Shown here one piece after another: positions 25,800 through 34,874 of a stretch of DNA of 64,000 bases. The position numbers and the translations under genes were made by a program. Within the stretch, counting starts at the first letter, position 1; every line of letters begins with the position of its first letter. The notes beneath the pieces are model-generated. The model had not been told where the DNA came from and ran no database searches. It saw nothing but the letters and a program-made list of their open reading frames with translations. This DNA is from Colwellia psychrerythraea 34H. Its GTDB lineage: Bacteria > Pseudomonadota > Gammaproteobacteria > Enterobacterales > Alteromonadaceae. The stretch is from NCBI RefSeq assembly GCF_000012325.1, contig NC_003910.7, positions 3,472,001 to 3,536,000 on the forward strand. The letters run 5' to 3'.

Positions 25800-27212
25800 A
25801 TGAAAACTACACCCCTATTAAAAAAATTCACCCAAGCATCAATCATCGCCAGTTCACTATTATTCAGTCAAGGTTCGTACGCTGATACCATACTGCACGC
25901 TTTTAATTGGACCTATGATGACGTTGCAACCAAAGCGCAAGAGATTGCTGATTTAGGCTACAAAAAAGTCCTTGTTTCGCCAGCATACAAATCCTCAGGC
26001 GATCAGTGGTGGGCTCGTTATCAGCCACAAGACTTCAGAGTTATTCATAGCCCTTTAGGCGATACCAACGACTTTAAAGATATGGTTAATGCCCTAAAAG
26101 CCAAAGGAGTTGAAACCTACGCCGACATCGTATTCAACCATATGGCGAACGAATCATCTCAGCGCTCAGATTTAAACTATCCAGGCACAGCAGTACTCGC
26201 TACCTATGCAGCTGATAGCACTTATTACAATTCAATTAAGTTATTCGGCGATCTACAAACTGGTAGCTATGGTGCAAATGACTTTCATCCTGCAGGATGT
26301 ATTACTGACTGGGGCAACCCAGGCCATGTACAATATTGGCGACTTTGTGGTGGCAATGGCGATGTTGGATTACCTGATTTAGACCCGAATAACTGGGTAG
26401 TTTCCCAACAACAAGCTTACTTACAAGCGTTAAAAGCTATCGGTGTTACTGGTTTTCGTGTTGATGCAGCAAAACACATGAGCAACTATCACATTAATGC
26501 GGTATTTAATAACGACATCAAAAATGGCGTACATGTTTTTGGTGAAATCATTACCTCTGGCGGCGCGGGCGACAATAGCTACGACGCTTTTCTAGCGCCT
26601 TATTTAAATGACACTGGCCATAGTGCTTATGACTTCCCACTATTTGCCTCACTGCGCGGTGCACTTGGTTTTGGCGGTTCAATGAACCAACTTGTTGACC
26701 CTGCTGCTTATGGGCAAGCATTAACACCTGATAAAGCGGTAACATTTTCAATAACCCATGATATTCCAACCAATGAAGGTTTTAGGTATCAAATATTGAA
26801 TGCCACCGATGAAGTGTTAGCCAACGCCTACATAATGGGCCGTGATGGCGGTACGCCGATGATGTACTCAGATCATAACGAAAGTAACGACAACAACCGT
26901 TGGTTAGATTTATACAAACGTTCAGACGTTGCTGGCATGGTGAAGTTTCATAACACCGCGCAAGGCCATGGTATGCAAGTGATGAGCTTTAACGACTGTA
27001 TTATTTTATTCAAACGTGACCACATTGGTGTGGTGGGTATTAACAAGTGTGATAACGGCCAAGATGTGTGGGTTAATACCGCAGAACACAATTTATGGTG
27101 GAATAAAAATTACCGTGATGTAGTTGAAGGTGTTGATGTACAAAACATTAATAGCCAATGGCATAAGTTTTACTTACCAGGGCGTAAAGCGAGAATGTGG
27201 TTAATGGAATAG
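25800..27212 (+). CDS. Secreted alpha-amylase (GH13)
   Basis: A 470-residue glycoside hydrolase family 13 enzyme with a signal peptide (about 1-28, cleavage after GSYA). It hydrolyses alpha-1,4 bonds of starch-like glucans outside the cytoplasm. The conserved regions are in order: ADIVFNHMAN (region I), GFRVDAAKHM with the nucleophile Asp222, VFGEII with the acid/base Glu249, and SITHDIP with the third acid Asp321. The domain order is barrel plus a short C-terminal beta domain; no starch-binding module is seen. Start is preceded by GAGGA. Typical of marine polysaccharide users. Confidence 0.93.
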   Translation: MKTTPLLKKFTQASIIASSLLFSQGSYADTILHAFNWTYDDVATKAQEIADLGYKKVLVSPAYKSSGDQWWARYQPQDFRVIHSPLGDTNDFKDMVNALKAKGVETYADIVFNHMANESSQRSDLNYPGTAVLATYAADSTYYNSIKLFGDLQTGSYGANDFHPAGCITDWGNPGHVQYWRLCGGNGDVGLPDLDPNNWVVSQQQAYLQALKAIGVTGFRVDAAKHMSNYHINAVFNNDIKNGVHVFGEIITSGGAGDNSYDAFLAPYLNDTGHSAYDFPLFASLRGALGFGGSMNQLVDPAAYGQALTPDKAVTFSITHDIPTNEGFRYQILNATDEVLANAYIMGRDGGTPMMYSDHNESNDNNRWLDLYKRSDVAGMVKFHNTAQGHGMQVMSFNDCIILFKRDHIGVVGINKCDNGQDVWVNTAEHNLWWNKNYRDVVEGVDVQNINSQWHKFYLPGRKARMWLME

Positions 27213-27237
27213 ATTCCAAAACCCATTGGCTCTATCA

Positions 27238-27270
27238 CAAACGCTACTATTTACATTAAGGTAGCGTTTG
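27238..27270. terminator. Hairpin between convergent amylase and MaoC genes
   Basis: CAAACGCTAC and GTAGCGTTTG form a perfect 10-bp stem around a 13-base loop, 26 bp after the amylase stop and 15 bp from the converging hydratase stop. T-runs are weak, but position suggests a shared terminator. Confidence 0.6.
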
Positions 27271-27284
27271 TCATTTCAGGCATC

Positions 27285-27710
27285 TTATGAATGCTGAAAT
27301 TTAGGCGGCATCACGGTTGCCTTCCCTTCAGCGACCACTTTGCCCGCTTGATTAACCAAGGTGCAACGTAATTTAACGATGTTTTTGTCTTTAATAATTT
27401 CAATAACTTCACAGGTTGCAGTTACCGTATCACCGATAAAAACTGGTGCTATAAATTTACTTTCTTGCCCCAGATATATCGTGCCTTCACCTGGCAGCTT
27501 TTCCCCTAACAATGCCGAAATAGTGCTTAATACAAACGCGCCATGAACAACACGTTGACCAAAGACACTATTTTTCGCTGCAATGTCATTAATATGTACG
27601 GGATTCCTATCTCCTGAAATTTCCGCAAATAACATCACATCGGAATTGGAGAAGGTTTTTTCGAAATGATCTTTTTGACCTAGATGTAACTGCTCAATTG
27701 TAAAAGACAA
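27285..27710 (-). CDS. MaoC-like (R)-specific enoyl-CoA hydratase
   Basis: A 141-residue single hot-dog-fold protein with the hydratase-2 motif FAEISGDRNPVHIND (catalytic Asp and His) followed by VVHGAFVLS. Such PhaJ/MaoC-type enzymes hydrate trans-2-enoyl-CoA to (R)-3-hydroxyacyl-CoA, linking beta-oxidation to polyester or other lipid synthesis. Length is right for a one-domain member. Stands alone. Confidence 0.88.
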   Translation of the reverse strand: MSFTIEQLHLGQKDHFEKTFSNSDVMLFAEISGDRNPVHINDIAAKNSVFGQRVVHGAFVLSTISALLGEKLPGEGTIYLGQESKFIAPVFIGDTVTATCEVIEIIKDKNIVKLRCTLVNQAGKVVAEGKATVMPPKFQHS

Positions 27711-27981
27711 ATTAGCTCCTTTAATTCATACGATGACCATAGATAAAGCGATAATCGCTTAGTATGGTCTCTTATCAGTAATATCCCATAATTTCATGGC
27801 TTTATAAACTACGAATAGTTATTTTTGTATCACAGGTAAAATCAACCTGAGCCTAGCGCATAGATAGGTTAATTTTAACTAAGCGTTAATGCTTATTGTA
27901 TTGCTTAGCTATTCACAAATTATCTATTATTAAAACAAGAGTCTGTATGTTAAATAGATTTTGGGTCTATACTGGCTTCTA

Positions 27982-28053
27982 TACCCGTTCCACTTGAAGA
28001 TGACGCGGTATAATTACTGACCGTATAGGCTAAATAATTTAATCAACTTGGTA
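27982..28053. mobile_element. 72-bp chimeric miniature element with unlike ends
   Basis: The left end is TACCCGTTCCACTTGAAGAT (as at 29893) but the right end, reversed, is TACCAAGTTGATTAAATTAT (as at 54954), so one element carries both end types of the family. TA precedes the left end. The right end supplies the sequence TTGGTATC in which the next gene's first possible start codon lies. Confidence 0.6.
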
Positions 28054-29889
28054 TCCCTTTTGAGTATTCCAGACCTACCCAATAACCACGCATTAGCCGT
28101 TTTATTGATTACCGTATTTGCGTTGTATTTATTTCGCCGAGAAGATACCCCTTTAGAAACTTCTTCGTTGGCTGTTATAACAATACTGTGTTTACTGTTT
28201 GCACTGTTTCCATTTTATGTCGATGGCAACCATTTCGAACCAAGCTCATTGTTTTTTGGTTTTGGCCATGAGGCCTTAGTTACCGTTTGCTCATTAATGA
28301 TTATTGGTCATGGTATTGTCAGTACAGGGGCTTTGGAGCCTATTGGTCGATATTTGGCTAAGTTATGGAAAATAAGCCCTAGCTTGTCATTATTGTTAAC
28401 ACTTATTCTTGGTGGAGGGTTAAGTGCCTTTATAAACAACACACCCGTTGTTGTGCTATTACTGCCTATTTTAATCAATGTATCTTTACGCACTCAAACA
28501 GACTCATCACCCATGTTACTCCCAATGGGATTAGCAACCTTGGTGGGTGGAATGACCACCACAATAGGCACCTCAACTAATTTATTAGTCGTGAGTATTG
28601 CAAAAAATATGGGGGCAGTTGAATTTGGACTATTTGACTTTATTCAGCCAGCACTTATTGCCTCTGTGGTAGCTGTACTTTATTTATGGCTAATTGCGCC
28701 TAAACTTTTACCGAATAGAACACCATCAATGCCTGATACGTCTCCTCGATTATTTAGTGCTTATCTTAATATAAACGAAGAAAGTGATGTTAACGATAAA
28801 ACCATTGCCGAAATAATTAAATTGACCGATGGACAGCTCAAAATAGAGAGTATTCAACGCGGTCCAGACTATCGAAATATCATACCTTTACCTGATACGG
28901 TACTTGTTACTGGTGATCGATTGAAGGTTCACGATTATCCTGATCGCCTTAAAGAATTCGAGACAGTGTTAGGCGCAACCTTATTTTCTGGGCTGCATAA
29001 AGTTGATGAAGAACATCCATTAAATGCTGACAAACAAACCTTAGCAGAGATTGTAATCATTGCGGGTTCTGGTATCGAAGGAAAAACCTTACAACAAGCA
29101 AATTTCATTCGCAAATATGCTATTTCAGTAGTTGCATTACATAGAGCCGGTAAAGCAATGGAAACGGGGCGAAATAGCATTGGAAATACGCGTTTGAAGA
29201 TTGGTGATGTATTACTCGTACAAGGAGAAACAGAGCAAATTGATTTATTAAAAGCTAAACAAGGCATGTTAATAATTGATGGCGCTGAATCGTTACCTCA
29301 AACGAGCAAAGCGCCGGTGGCATTAGGCACATTACTCGCCGTCGTTTTATCTTCAGCGCTGGGGATTTTGCCTATTGAGATTAGTTCAGTATGCGGTGTA
29401 CTCATATTATTACTCACTAAATGTTTAAATTGGGAAGAAGCCGCATCAGCCTTAAGTACTCAAGTTATATTAATTGTTGCCGCGTCACTGGCTTTAGGCT
29501 CCGCGATGATGACAACAGGAGGCGCTGAATATATAGCACAGGTTTTTGTCGCCTTATCGTATGGACTGCCACCGGGAGGAATTTTATCGGCTTTAATGCT
29601 GTTATTAGCCATATTAACCAATATCGTTTCTAACAATGCGGCTGCGGTTATTGGCACTCCCATTGCTATTTCTGTTGCTAGTCAACTTAACCTTTCACCC
29701 GAGCCATTTATTTTAGCCGTGCTATTTGGTGCCAACTTAAGTTACGCAACACCCATGGCATATAAAACCAATTTATTGGTGATGAATGCTGGTGGTTATC
29801 AGTTTTCTGATTTTATGCGTGTGGGTATTCCGTTGATTTTACTCATGTGGATAACACTTTCCTTGCTTTTAAATTGGCTATATTTATAA
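28048..29889 (+). CDS. SLC13-family anion permease with TrkA_C domains
   Basis: Up to 613 residues: an N-terminal membrane half with the SLC13/ArsB-NhaD-type motif LGGGLSAFINNTPVVVLLLP, two cytoplasmic RCK_C (TrkA_C) domains (about 245-310 and 325-405, with LTDGQLKIESIQRG and GNTRLKIGDVLLVQG), and a second membrane half with NIVSNNAAAVIGTPIA. Family members carry sulfate, di- or tricarboxylates with Na+; RCK_C pairs are usual in sulfate-type members. The start is uncertain: there is no ATG near the N-terminus, only TTG codons at 28048 and 28060, and the first lies inside the end of a miniature element, so the native start may have been replaced. Confidence 0.82.
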   Translation: MVSLLSIPDLPNNHALAVLLITVFALYLFRREDTPLETSSLAVITILCLLFALFPFYVDGNHFEPSSLFFGFGHEALVTVCSLMIIGHGIVSTGALEPIGRYLAKLWKISPSLSLLLTLILGGGLSAFINNTPVVVLLLPILINVSLRTQTDSSPMLLPMGLATLVGGMTTTIGTSTNLLVVSIAKNMGAVEFGLFDFIQPALIASVVAVLYLWLIAPKLLPNRTPSMPDTSPRLFSAYLNINEESDVNDKTIAEIIKLTDGQLKIESIQRGPDYRNIIPLPDTVLVTGDRLKVHDYPDRLKEFETVLGATLFSGLHKVDEEHPLNADKQTLAEIVIIAGSGIEGKTLQQANFIRKYAISVVALHRAGKAMETGRNSIGNTRLKIGDVLLVQGETEQIDLLKAKQGMLIIDGAESLPQTSKAPVALGTLLAVVLSSALGILPIEISSVCGVLILLLTKCLNWEEAASALSTQVILIVAASLALGSAMMTTGGAEYIAQVFVALSYGLPPGGILSALMLLLAILTNIVSNNAAAVIGTPIAISVASQLNLSPEPFILAVLFGANLSYATPMAYKTNLLVMNAGGYQFSDFMRVGIPLILLMWITLSLLLNWLYL

Positions 29890-29892
29890 ATA

Positions 29893-30154
29893 TACCCGTT
29901 CCACTTGAAGATGCAGGATTCAGCTGGAATTAGAAACGTTTTTAGGCAAGGCATTGATTGAAGAGAATGGTTACTCCCTTCTCAAAATCAATAACGCAGT
30001 ATAAAGCGTTTCTAAACCAGTCCTTTGGGGAAGGCTGAGCAAATCATATTCTGCGTTACATTTCTTTTTAAGGGGATAACCCTTAATAAAAAATGTGCCT
30101 TGATTATGAATCGCTCAGACATCCTGAAACGAGCATCTTCAAGTGGAGCGGGTA
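29893..30154. mobile_element. Miniature inverted-repeat element (TACCCG type, 262 bp)
   Basis: Terminal inverted repeats TACCCGTTCCACTTGAAGAT (left) and TACCCGCTCCACTTGAAGAT (right, reversed) are followed by near-identical TTCAG blocks. TA is duplicated at both outer edges (29891-29892 and 30155-30156), the target duplication of IS630/mariner-type transposition. No transposase. The core (about 29945-29995, with AGGCATTGATTGAAGAGAAT) recurs in reverse orientation in the elements at 46562 and 54954. Confidence 0.85.
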
Positions 30155-30303
30155 TAAACACAGCTTAATCACCTTCAAAAAGCATCTGCGAAGGAAATGG
30201 ATACGTGTATTTAAGATAAGATGTGATAGATATCGAAAATAAAGTTAAATGCTCGATATTTGAGTTATTATCATTATAGCTTTTTAAATTTTCTATAACT
30301 TAA

Positions 30304-31206
30304 ATGATGACACCACTAGTATTTCACCCTATTTATAGCCAACTTGAATTACCCATTAGACATCGATTTCCAATAGAAAAATATGTTGGAATACGAAATG
30401 CACTTGTCGCAAATGGAGTTCCTAATAATTGGTTTAAAAAACCAACTCCTGTTAATCCCGATAATGTTAAAACCGTTTATGATCCCACCTATATACATCA
30501 GCTGATTAATAATCAATTAGATTCTAAAGCGATGCGAAGAATAGGTTTTCCTTGGTCTCAACAATTGATTGAACGAACACTAACTGCTGTTGGTGGCACT
30601 ATAATGACTGCACAATTAGCCTTAGAATATGGAAAATCACTAAATTTAACGGGTGGTTATCATCATGCTTTTGCTAATTTTGGCTCTGGGTTTTGCATGA
30701 TTAACGATTTATATTTAGCCGCATTAACCATGTTACAAAATGATAATATCAGCAAGGTACTTATATTTGATGCTGATGTACATCAAGGTGACGGAACAGC
30801 AAAGTTAGCATCAAATAATCAGAATGTTTTTACGGTTTCAATTCATGGTGAAAAAAATTTCCCACACCGTAAACAAGTTTCAAATTTAGATTTTGCATTG
30901 CCGAAAGGAACAACAGACAGTCTTTATTTGGAGACAGTAGATAATGCTTTGAATAAAGCCTTTTCTAGCTTTAAGCCTGATGCAGTAATTTACGATGCGG
31001 GAGTAGATATTCATTGCAATGACGATCTTGGTCATCTTGATATTTCTACTCAAGGTGTTTTAGCTCGTGACAAACTAGTTTTTGATTACTGTAAGCTTAA
31101 AGGTATACCAATCGCTGCGGTCATCGGTGGTGGTTACCAAAGAGATATTGAAGCGTTAGTTAATGTACACCTACAACTTTTTGTTGCTGCTGGTGTTATT
31201 ACATAA
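30304..31206 (+). CDS. Histone-deacetylase-family amidohydrolase
   Basis: A 300-residue zinc-dependent deacetylase of the HDAC/AcuC superfamily. Visible active-site parts are the His pair in GGYHHAF, the zinc-binding DADVHQGDGT and the second Asp in YDAGVDIHCND, plus a late GGGYQRD. Bacterial members deacetylate acetyl-lysine proteins (such as acetyl-CoA synthetase), polyamines or other acetylamides; the substrate cannot be chosen here. Length is standard. A second ATG is at 30307. It is flanked by a miniature element and a non-coding stretch, so it is probably a single-gene unit. Confidence 0.9.
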   Translation: MMTPLVFHPIYSQLELPIRHRFPIEKYVGIRNALVANGVPNNWFKKPTPVNPDNVKTVYDPTYIHQLINNQLDSKAMRRIGFPWSQQLIERTLTAVGGTIMTAQLALEYGKSLNLTGGYHHAFANFGSGFCMINDLYLAALTMLQNDNISKVLIFDADVHQGDGTAKLASNNQNVFTVSIHGEKNFPHRKQVSNLDFALPKGTTDSLYLETVDNALNKAFSSFKPDAVIYDAGVDIHCNDDLGHLDISTQGVLARDKLVFDYCKLKGIPIAAVIGGGYQRDIEALVNVHLQLFVAAGVIT

Positions 31207-31510
31207 GGTATTCGACTATATGAAGACTTAGATTATGCCCAAATGGCAAAAGACTATAACATTGGTTTTATTCTCGTTCAGACTTAACGATGTGTTCAAG
31301 TGGCTAAGCAGTCCTTAGAGCAGCTTGATTTTGTCATTAAAAAAGGTAGGGTTTGTGATAAACATTGAAACTATTTAGGCTCGCTTGAGTATGAAAATTT
31401 ATTACCCTCCCACACTTGCCTTTTAGCGTAATTAGTCGGCTTTATCATTCCTCTTTGACCAATTTTCAGATACCCTGGAGCGAATAACGCACTAAATTAA
31501 AAGGATTTTC
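31207..31510. other. Intergenic stretch, possible unrecognised relic
   Basis: Right after the deacetylase stop one frame reads GIRLYEDLDYAQMAKDYNIG then FILVQT, a stop, and RCVQVAKQSLEQLDFVIKKG before another stop. It has the texture of decayed coding DNA but I cannot match it to a family. The ribosome-binding site of the helicase gene (AAAAGGA) is at the end of the stretch. Confidence 0.3.
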
Positions 31511-34500
31511 ATGAACACTACCGGTATCTATGAGCAACTAATAACGCAATTAGTTGAACAAAACTTAGACCGTGAATCCTTTCATGTTGGTGAACGCTTA
31601 TTAGAAGCAGGTGAAGCGGCAACCTGGTTATCTCGTTTCTTAACCCGACTCATTGAAATTGCTATGGACTCAGTACCAAGTGGTGACTCTAGAATTCATG
31701 ATCAAATAGGTCTAGCTAATACCATTGTTCAATGGCTTAGTAAGCACATTAAAGATGATCAATTAATCAGTGAAAATCTACTCGATAGCCAAGGTAAAAT
31801 CCTTACTGCGCTGTTTGATAAGTCGAACCCTATTGCGGCTGATTTACCCAAGTATGTTGAATCGATAATGCCAATAACCGGGCTAACGCAGAGTGAATTA
31901 TTCTGTGGTAGTAACGTTGGCGTGTCGCTAGAAACTGAGATAAAAAGAGAGATCCAATCTTCTGATAAAATCTATTGGCTCGTTTCATTTATAAAGTGGA
32001 CAGGCATTCGAATATTCAAAAAGGAGTTAGAGTCTTTTACTCGCAGCGGTAGGCAATTAAAAATAATTACCACTTCTTACATGGGTGCTACCGATGCCAA
32101 AGCCGTAGAGTTTTTAGCATCACTGCCCAACACTGAAGTAAAGCTTAGTTACAATACGAACCGTGAAAGATTACACGCAAAATCTTACCTATTCATGCGA
32201 AATACTGGCTTTGACACTGGTTATATTGGATCTTCTAATTTATCTCATTCAGCCTTAACCAGTGGTTTAGAGTGGAACCTAAAAATCACCTCGCAAGAAA
32301 TTCCACACATTATTAAAAAATCACTCAGTACCTTTGATACCTACTGGGAATCTCCTGACTTTGAATATTTTGATGGTGAAATTGAAAGCCGTGAAAAACT
32401 AAGTAACGCACTGCAAGAAGCAAGAGGCAGCTTTAATCCCTCAACACCGAGTTTCTATTTTGATATCAAGCCTCACTCTCATCAGCAAACCATATTAGAA
32501 AAGTTACAGGTTGAGCGTGATCTACATAACCGATATCGAAATTTAGTCGTTGCAGCAACAGGAACAGGTAAAACCATTATTTCTGCCTTTGATTTTTCTC
32601 GTTTCTATAATGCAAACCCCGAAGCAAAGTTTTTGTTCATTGCTCACCGAGAAGAAATACTAAAACAAGCATTGGGTGCCTATCGTGGTGTATTAAAAAA
32701 TAGTACATTTGGCGAGTTGTGGGTTGGTAATAACAAACCTAGCAAGTATCAACACCTATTCGCTTCGATTCAAAGTGTAAACGCTCAAATTGAAACCTTA
32801 GCGCTAAGTGAAGATTACTTTGATTATATTGTTATTGACGAAGTACATCATATTTCAGCAAGCAGCTACCGCGCTGTATTAAAGCACTTTAGCCCACAAA
32901 TATTATTAGGCTTAACGGCAACACCCGAACGCCATGATGGCAGCGATATTCTCTGTGACTTTTGCAATGTTATTGCCGCCGAAATTCGATTACCAGAGGC
33001 GATAAATCAACGTCACCTTTCGCCCTTTCAGTACTTTGCCATAGATGATGATACCGACTTAACTAAAATATCATGGTCTAAAGGCCGTTATGATATTGCC
33101 GAATTAACACACCTCTATACGTATAACGATCAACGAGTATTACGTATTCTCCAAAGCCTTAGCGAGGTTATTACCGATATACCGCATATGCGCGCATTGG
33201 CGTTTTGCGTCAGTAAAGAACACGCAAAATTTATGGCTAAAAAGTTCACACTGCATAATATTGCTTGTGGCGTGTTAACCAGCGACAACAGTAAAGACCG
33301 TGAAGTCTTGCAACAACAGCTAAGATCAAAACAGATAAATGTATTGTTTGTCGTTGATATATTTAATGAAGGGGTCGATATCCCTGAATTAGACACCCTA
33401 CTCTTTTTACGCCCTACCGAAAGCTTAACGATATTTCTTCAGCAATTAGGCCGTGGACTGCGATTAACAGAAAATAAAGAATGTTGTACTATTCTCGATT
33501 TTGTTGGTAATTCACGACCAGAGTATGACTTTTCTAGCAAGTTTAGAGCATTAGTAGGTAAAACCAACCAGGCGATAGCGAAAGAAGTGAAACAAGGCTT
33601 CCCTCACCTACCCTTGGGTTGTCGCATTGAGTTACAAGAAAAAACGCAAGCAATGATCTTAAGAAACATTAGCCAAGCGACATTAAACAAAAATAAGTTA
33701 ATTAGCCTAATAATCAGCTTCCAGCATGATACAAAATTACCATTAACGCTGACTAACTTTTTACATCTTAACGATAGCATTACCCTAGAAGATATTTACA
33801 AGATTAAAATCGGACCATTTGGAGGATGGTCTATATTAGTTGCTGCAAGCAAGAACAAAGAAATAGCGCCAGAGAATAAAGCCCTTTATGCGGCATATTA
33901 TCGAGCCATTAATAACCGCTTACTTAATTGCTCATCAATCTCCTATTTGCGTTTTATTAAAGCCCTTTGCGATAACAACTTTTCCATATCGTCAATGTGC
34001 GATACCAACACGAATAAAACCCCACAGAATCATCAGCAACAGTTTGCATTGATGTGTCACTATGACTTTTGGGACAAAACAGGTAAGTCACTTGGCTTTA
34101 ATGACGTGGCGACAGGCTTATTAGCACTGAGAAATACAACACTGCGTTCGGAATTAGCCGAGGTTATTTCAATGCTAATTGAACGCCTTGAAGTGAGCGA
34201 ATTTACTATGCCGAAAGTTAACAATTTGTTAGTCGATTCATCGCCACTTAACATGCATGTTCGCTATCCAAAAGAACATATTCTGGTCGCTTTTGGTGAT
34301 AGTACCTTTGTTAAAAAATCATCGAGTCGTGAAGGTGTTTTAAATATTGCTAACGCAAATACTGAATTGTTGTTTGTAACGTTGAACAAATGTGAAAAGC
34401 AATTTTCAGCCACCACCATGTACCACGATTATGCCATTAGCCCGACCTTGTTTCATTGGCAAACGCAAAACAGCGCGAGGCCAAATTCAGGAAGAGGTTT

Positions 34501-34717
34501 AGGTTACATTACGCAGAAAGAAAATAAGAAAACATTCCTGCTATTTGTGCGTGAACAAGGCAAAGATGAAAACGGCAGAACTATGGGTTTTGTTAACTTT
34601 GGCCCTGTCGATTTTGTCAAATATGAAGGCAGTCAGCCAATGAATATCACATGGAAACTTAAACATCCCATGCCAGCATATTTGTGGCATGAGACGGCTA
34701 AGTTGGCGGTAGGCTGA
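31511..34717 (+). CDS. PLD-nuclease / superfamily 2 helicase / DUF3427 protein
   Basis: A 1068-residue multi-domain protein. N-terminal about 130-290: a phospholipase-D-type nuclease module with HAKSYLF (His222, Lys224) followed by YIGSSNLSHSAL. About 320-480: DEAD/DEAH ATPase with Walker A ATGTGKT (Lys354) and Walker B DEVHH (443-447). About 520-680: helicase C-domain (FNEGVDIPELD, FLQQLGRGLR). About 690-1060: DUF3427. The architecture is known among restriction- and defence-related helicases, and an IS lies directly downstream, but no partner methylase or specificity gene is adjacent. A nuclease-helicase role against foreign DNA or in repair is an inference. Single gene with its own AAAAGGA site. 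Confidence 0.88.
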   Translation: MNTTGIYEQLITQLVEQNLDRESFHVGERLLEAGEAATWLSRFLTRLIEIAMDSVPSGDSRIHDQIGLANTIVQWLSKHIKDDQLISENLLDSQGKILTALFDKSNPIAADLPKYVESIMPITGLTQSELFCGSNVGVSLETEIKREIQSSDKIYWLVSFIKWTGIRIFKKELESFTRSGRQLKIITTSYMGATDAKAVEFLASLPNTEVKLSYNTNRERLHAKSYLFMRNTGFDTGYIGSSNLSHSALTSGLEWNLKITSQEIPHIIKKSLSTFDTYWESPDFEYFDGEIESREKLSNALQEARGSFNPSTPSFYFDIKPHSHQQTILEKLQVERDLHNRYRNLVVAATGTGKTIISAFDFSRFYNANPEAKFLFIAHREEILKQALGAYRGVLKNSTFGELWVGNNKPSKYQHLFASIQSVNAQIETLALSEDYFDYIVIDEVHHISASSYRAVLKHFSPQILLGLTATPERHDGSDILCDFCNVIAAEIRLPEAINQRHLSPFQYFAIDDDTDLTKISWSKGRYDIAELTHLYTYNDQRVLRILQSLSEVITDIPHMRALAFCVSKEHAKFMAKKFTLHNIACGVLTSDNSKDREVLQQQLRSKQINVLFVVDIFNEGVDIPELDTLLFLRPTESLTIFLQQLGRGLRLTENKECCTILDFVGNSRPEYDFSSKFRALVGKTNQAIAKEVKQGFPHLPLGCRIELQEKTQAMILRNISQATLNKNKLISLIISFQHDTKLPLTLTNFLHLNDSITLEDIYKIKIGPFGGWSILVAASKNKEIAPENKALYAAYYRAINNRLLNCSSISYLRFIKALCDNNFSISSMCDTNTNKTPQNHQQQFALMCHYDFWDKTGKSLGFNDVATGLLALRNTTLRSELAEVISMLIERLEVSEFTMPKVNNLLVDSSPLNMHVRYPKEHILVAFGDSTFVKKSSSREGVLNIANANTELLFVTLNKCEKQFSATTMYHDYAISPTLFHWQTQNSARPNSGRGLGYITQKENKKTFLLFVREQGKDENGRTMGFVNFGPVDFVKYEGSQPMNITWKLKHPMPAYLWHETAKLAVG

Positions 34718-34868
34718 TTATTAAATTTCATTAAAATTTTCCATTATTATGGATCACTTATAAAAAACCCTGATAATAGACCGATTCGATTAGTATTTGA
34801 AACATTCACTTTTGCCCCAAAGCCGACCTAATTTCCGCGCAGGTCTATCACAATAAATAGTCCGCTTC

Positions 34869-34874
34869 GCCACC
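34869..34874. repeat. Left target-site duplication of the IS1182-family element
   Basis: GCCACC here is repeated at 36611-36616, immediately outside the two ends of the insertion sequence. Confidence 0.85.

Noticed and set aside
31207..31400. Possible amidohydrolase-like tail (LDFVIKKGRV) after the HDAC gene
   Set aside because: The match is only a short generic pattern and the frame has two stops; not enough to name a pseudogene.
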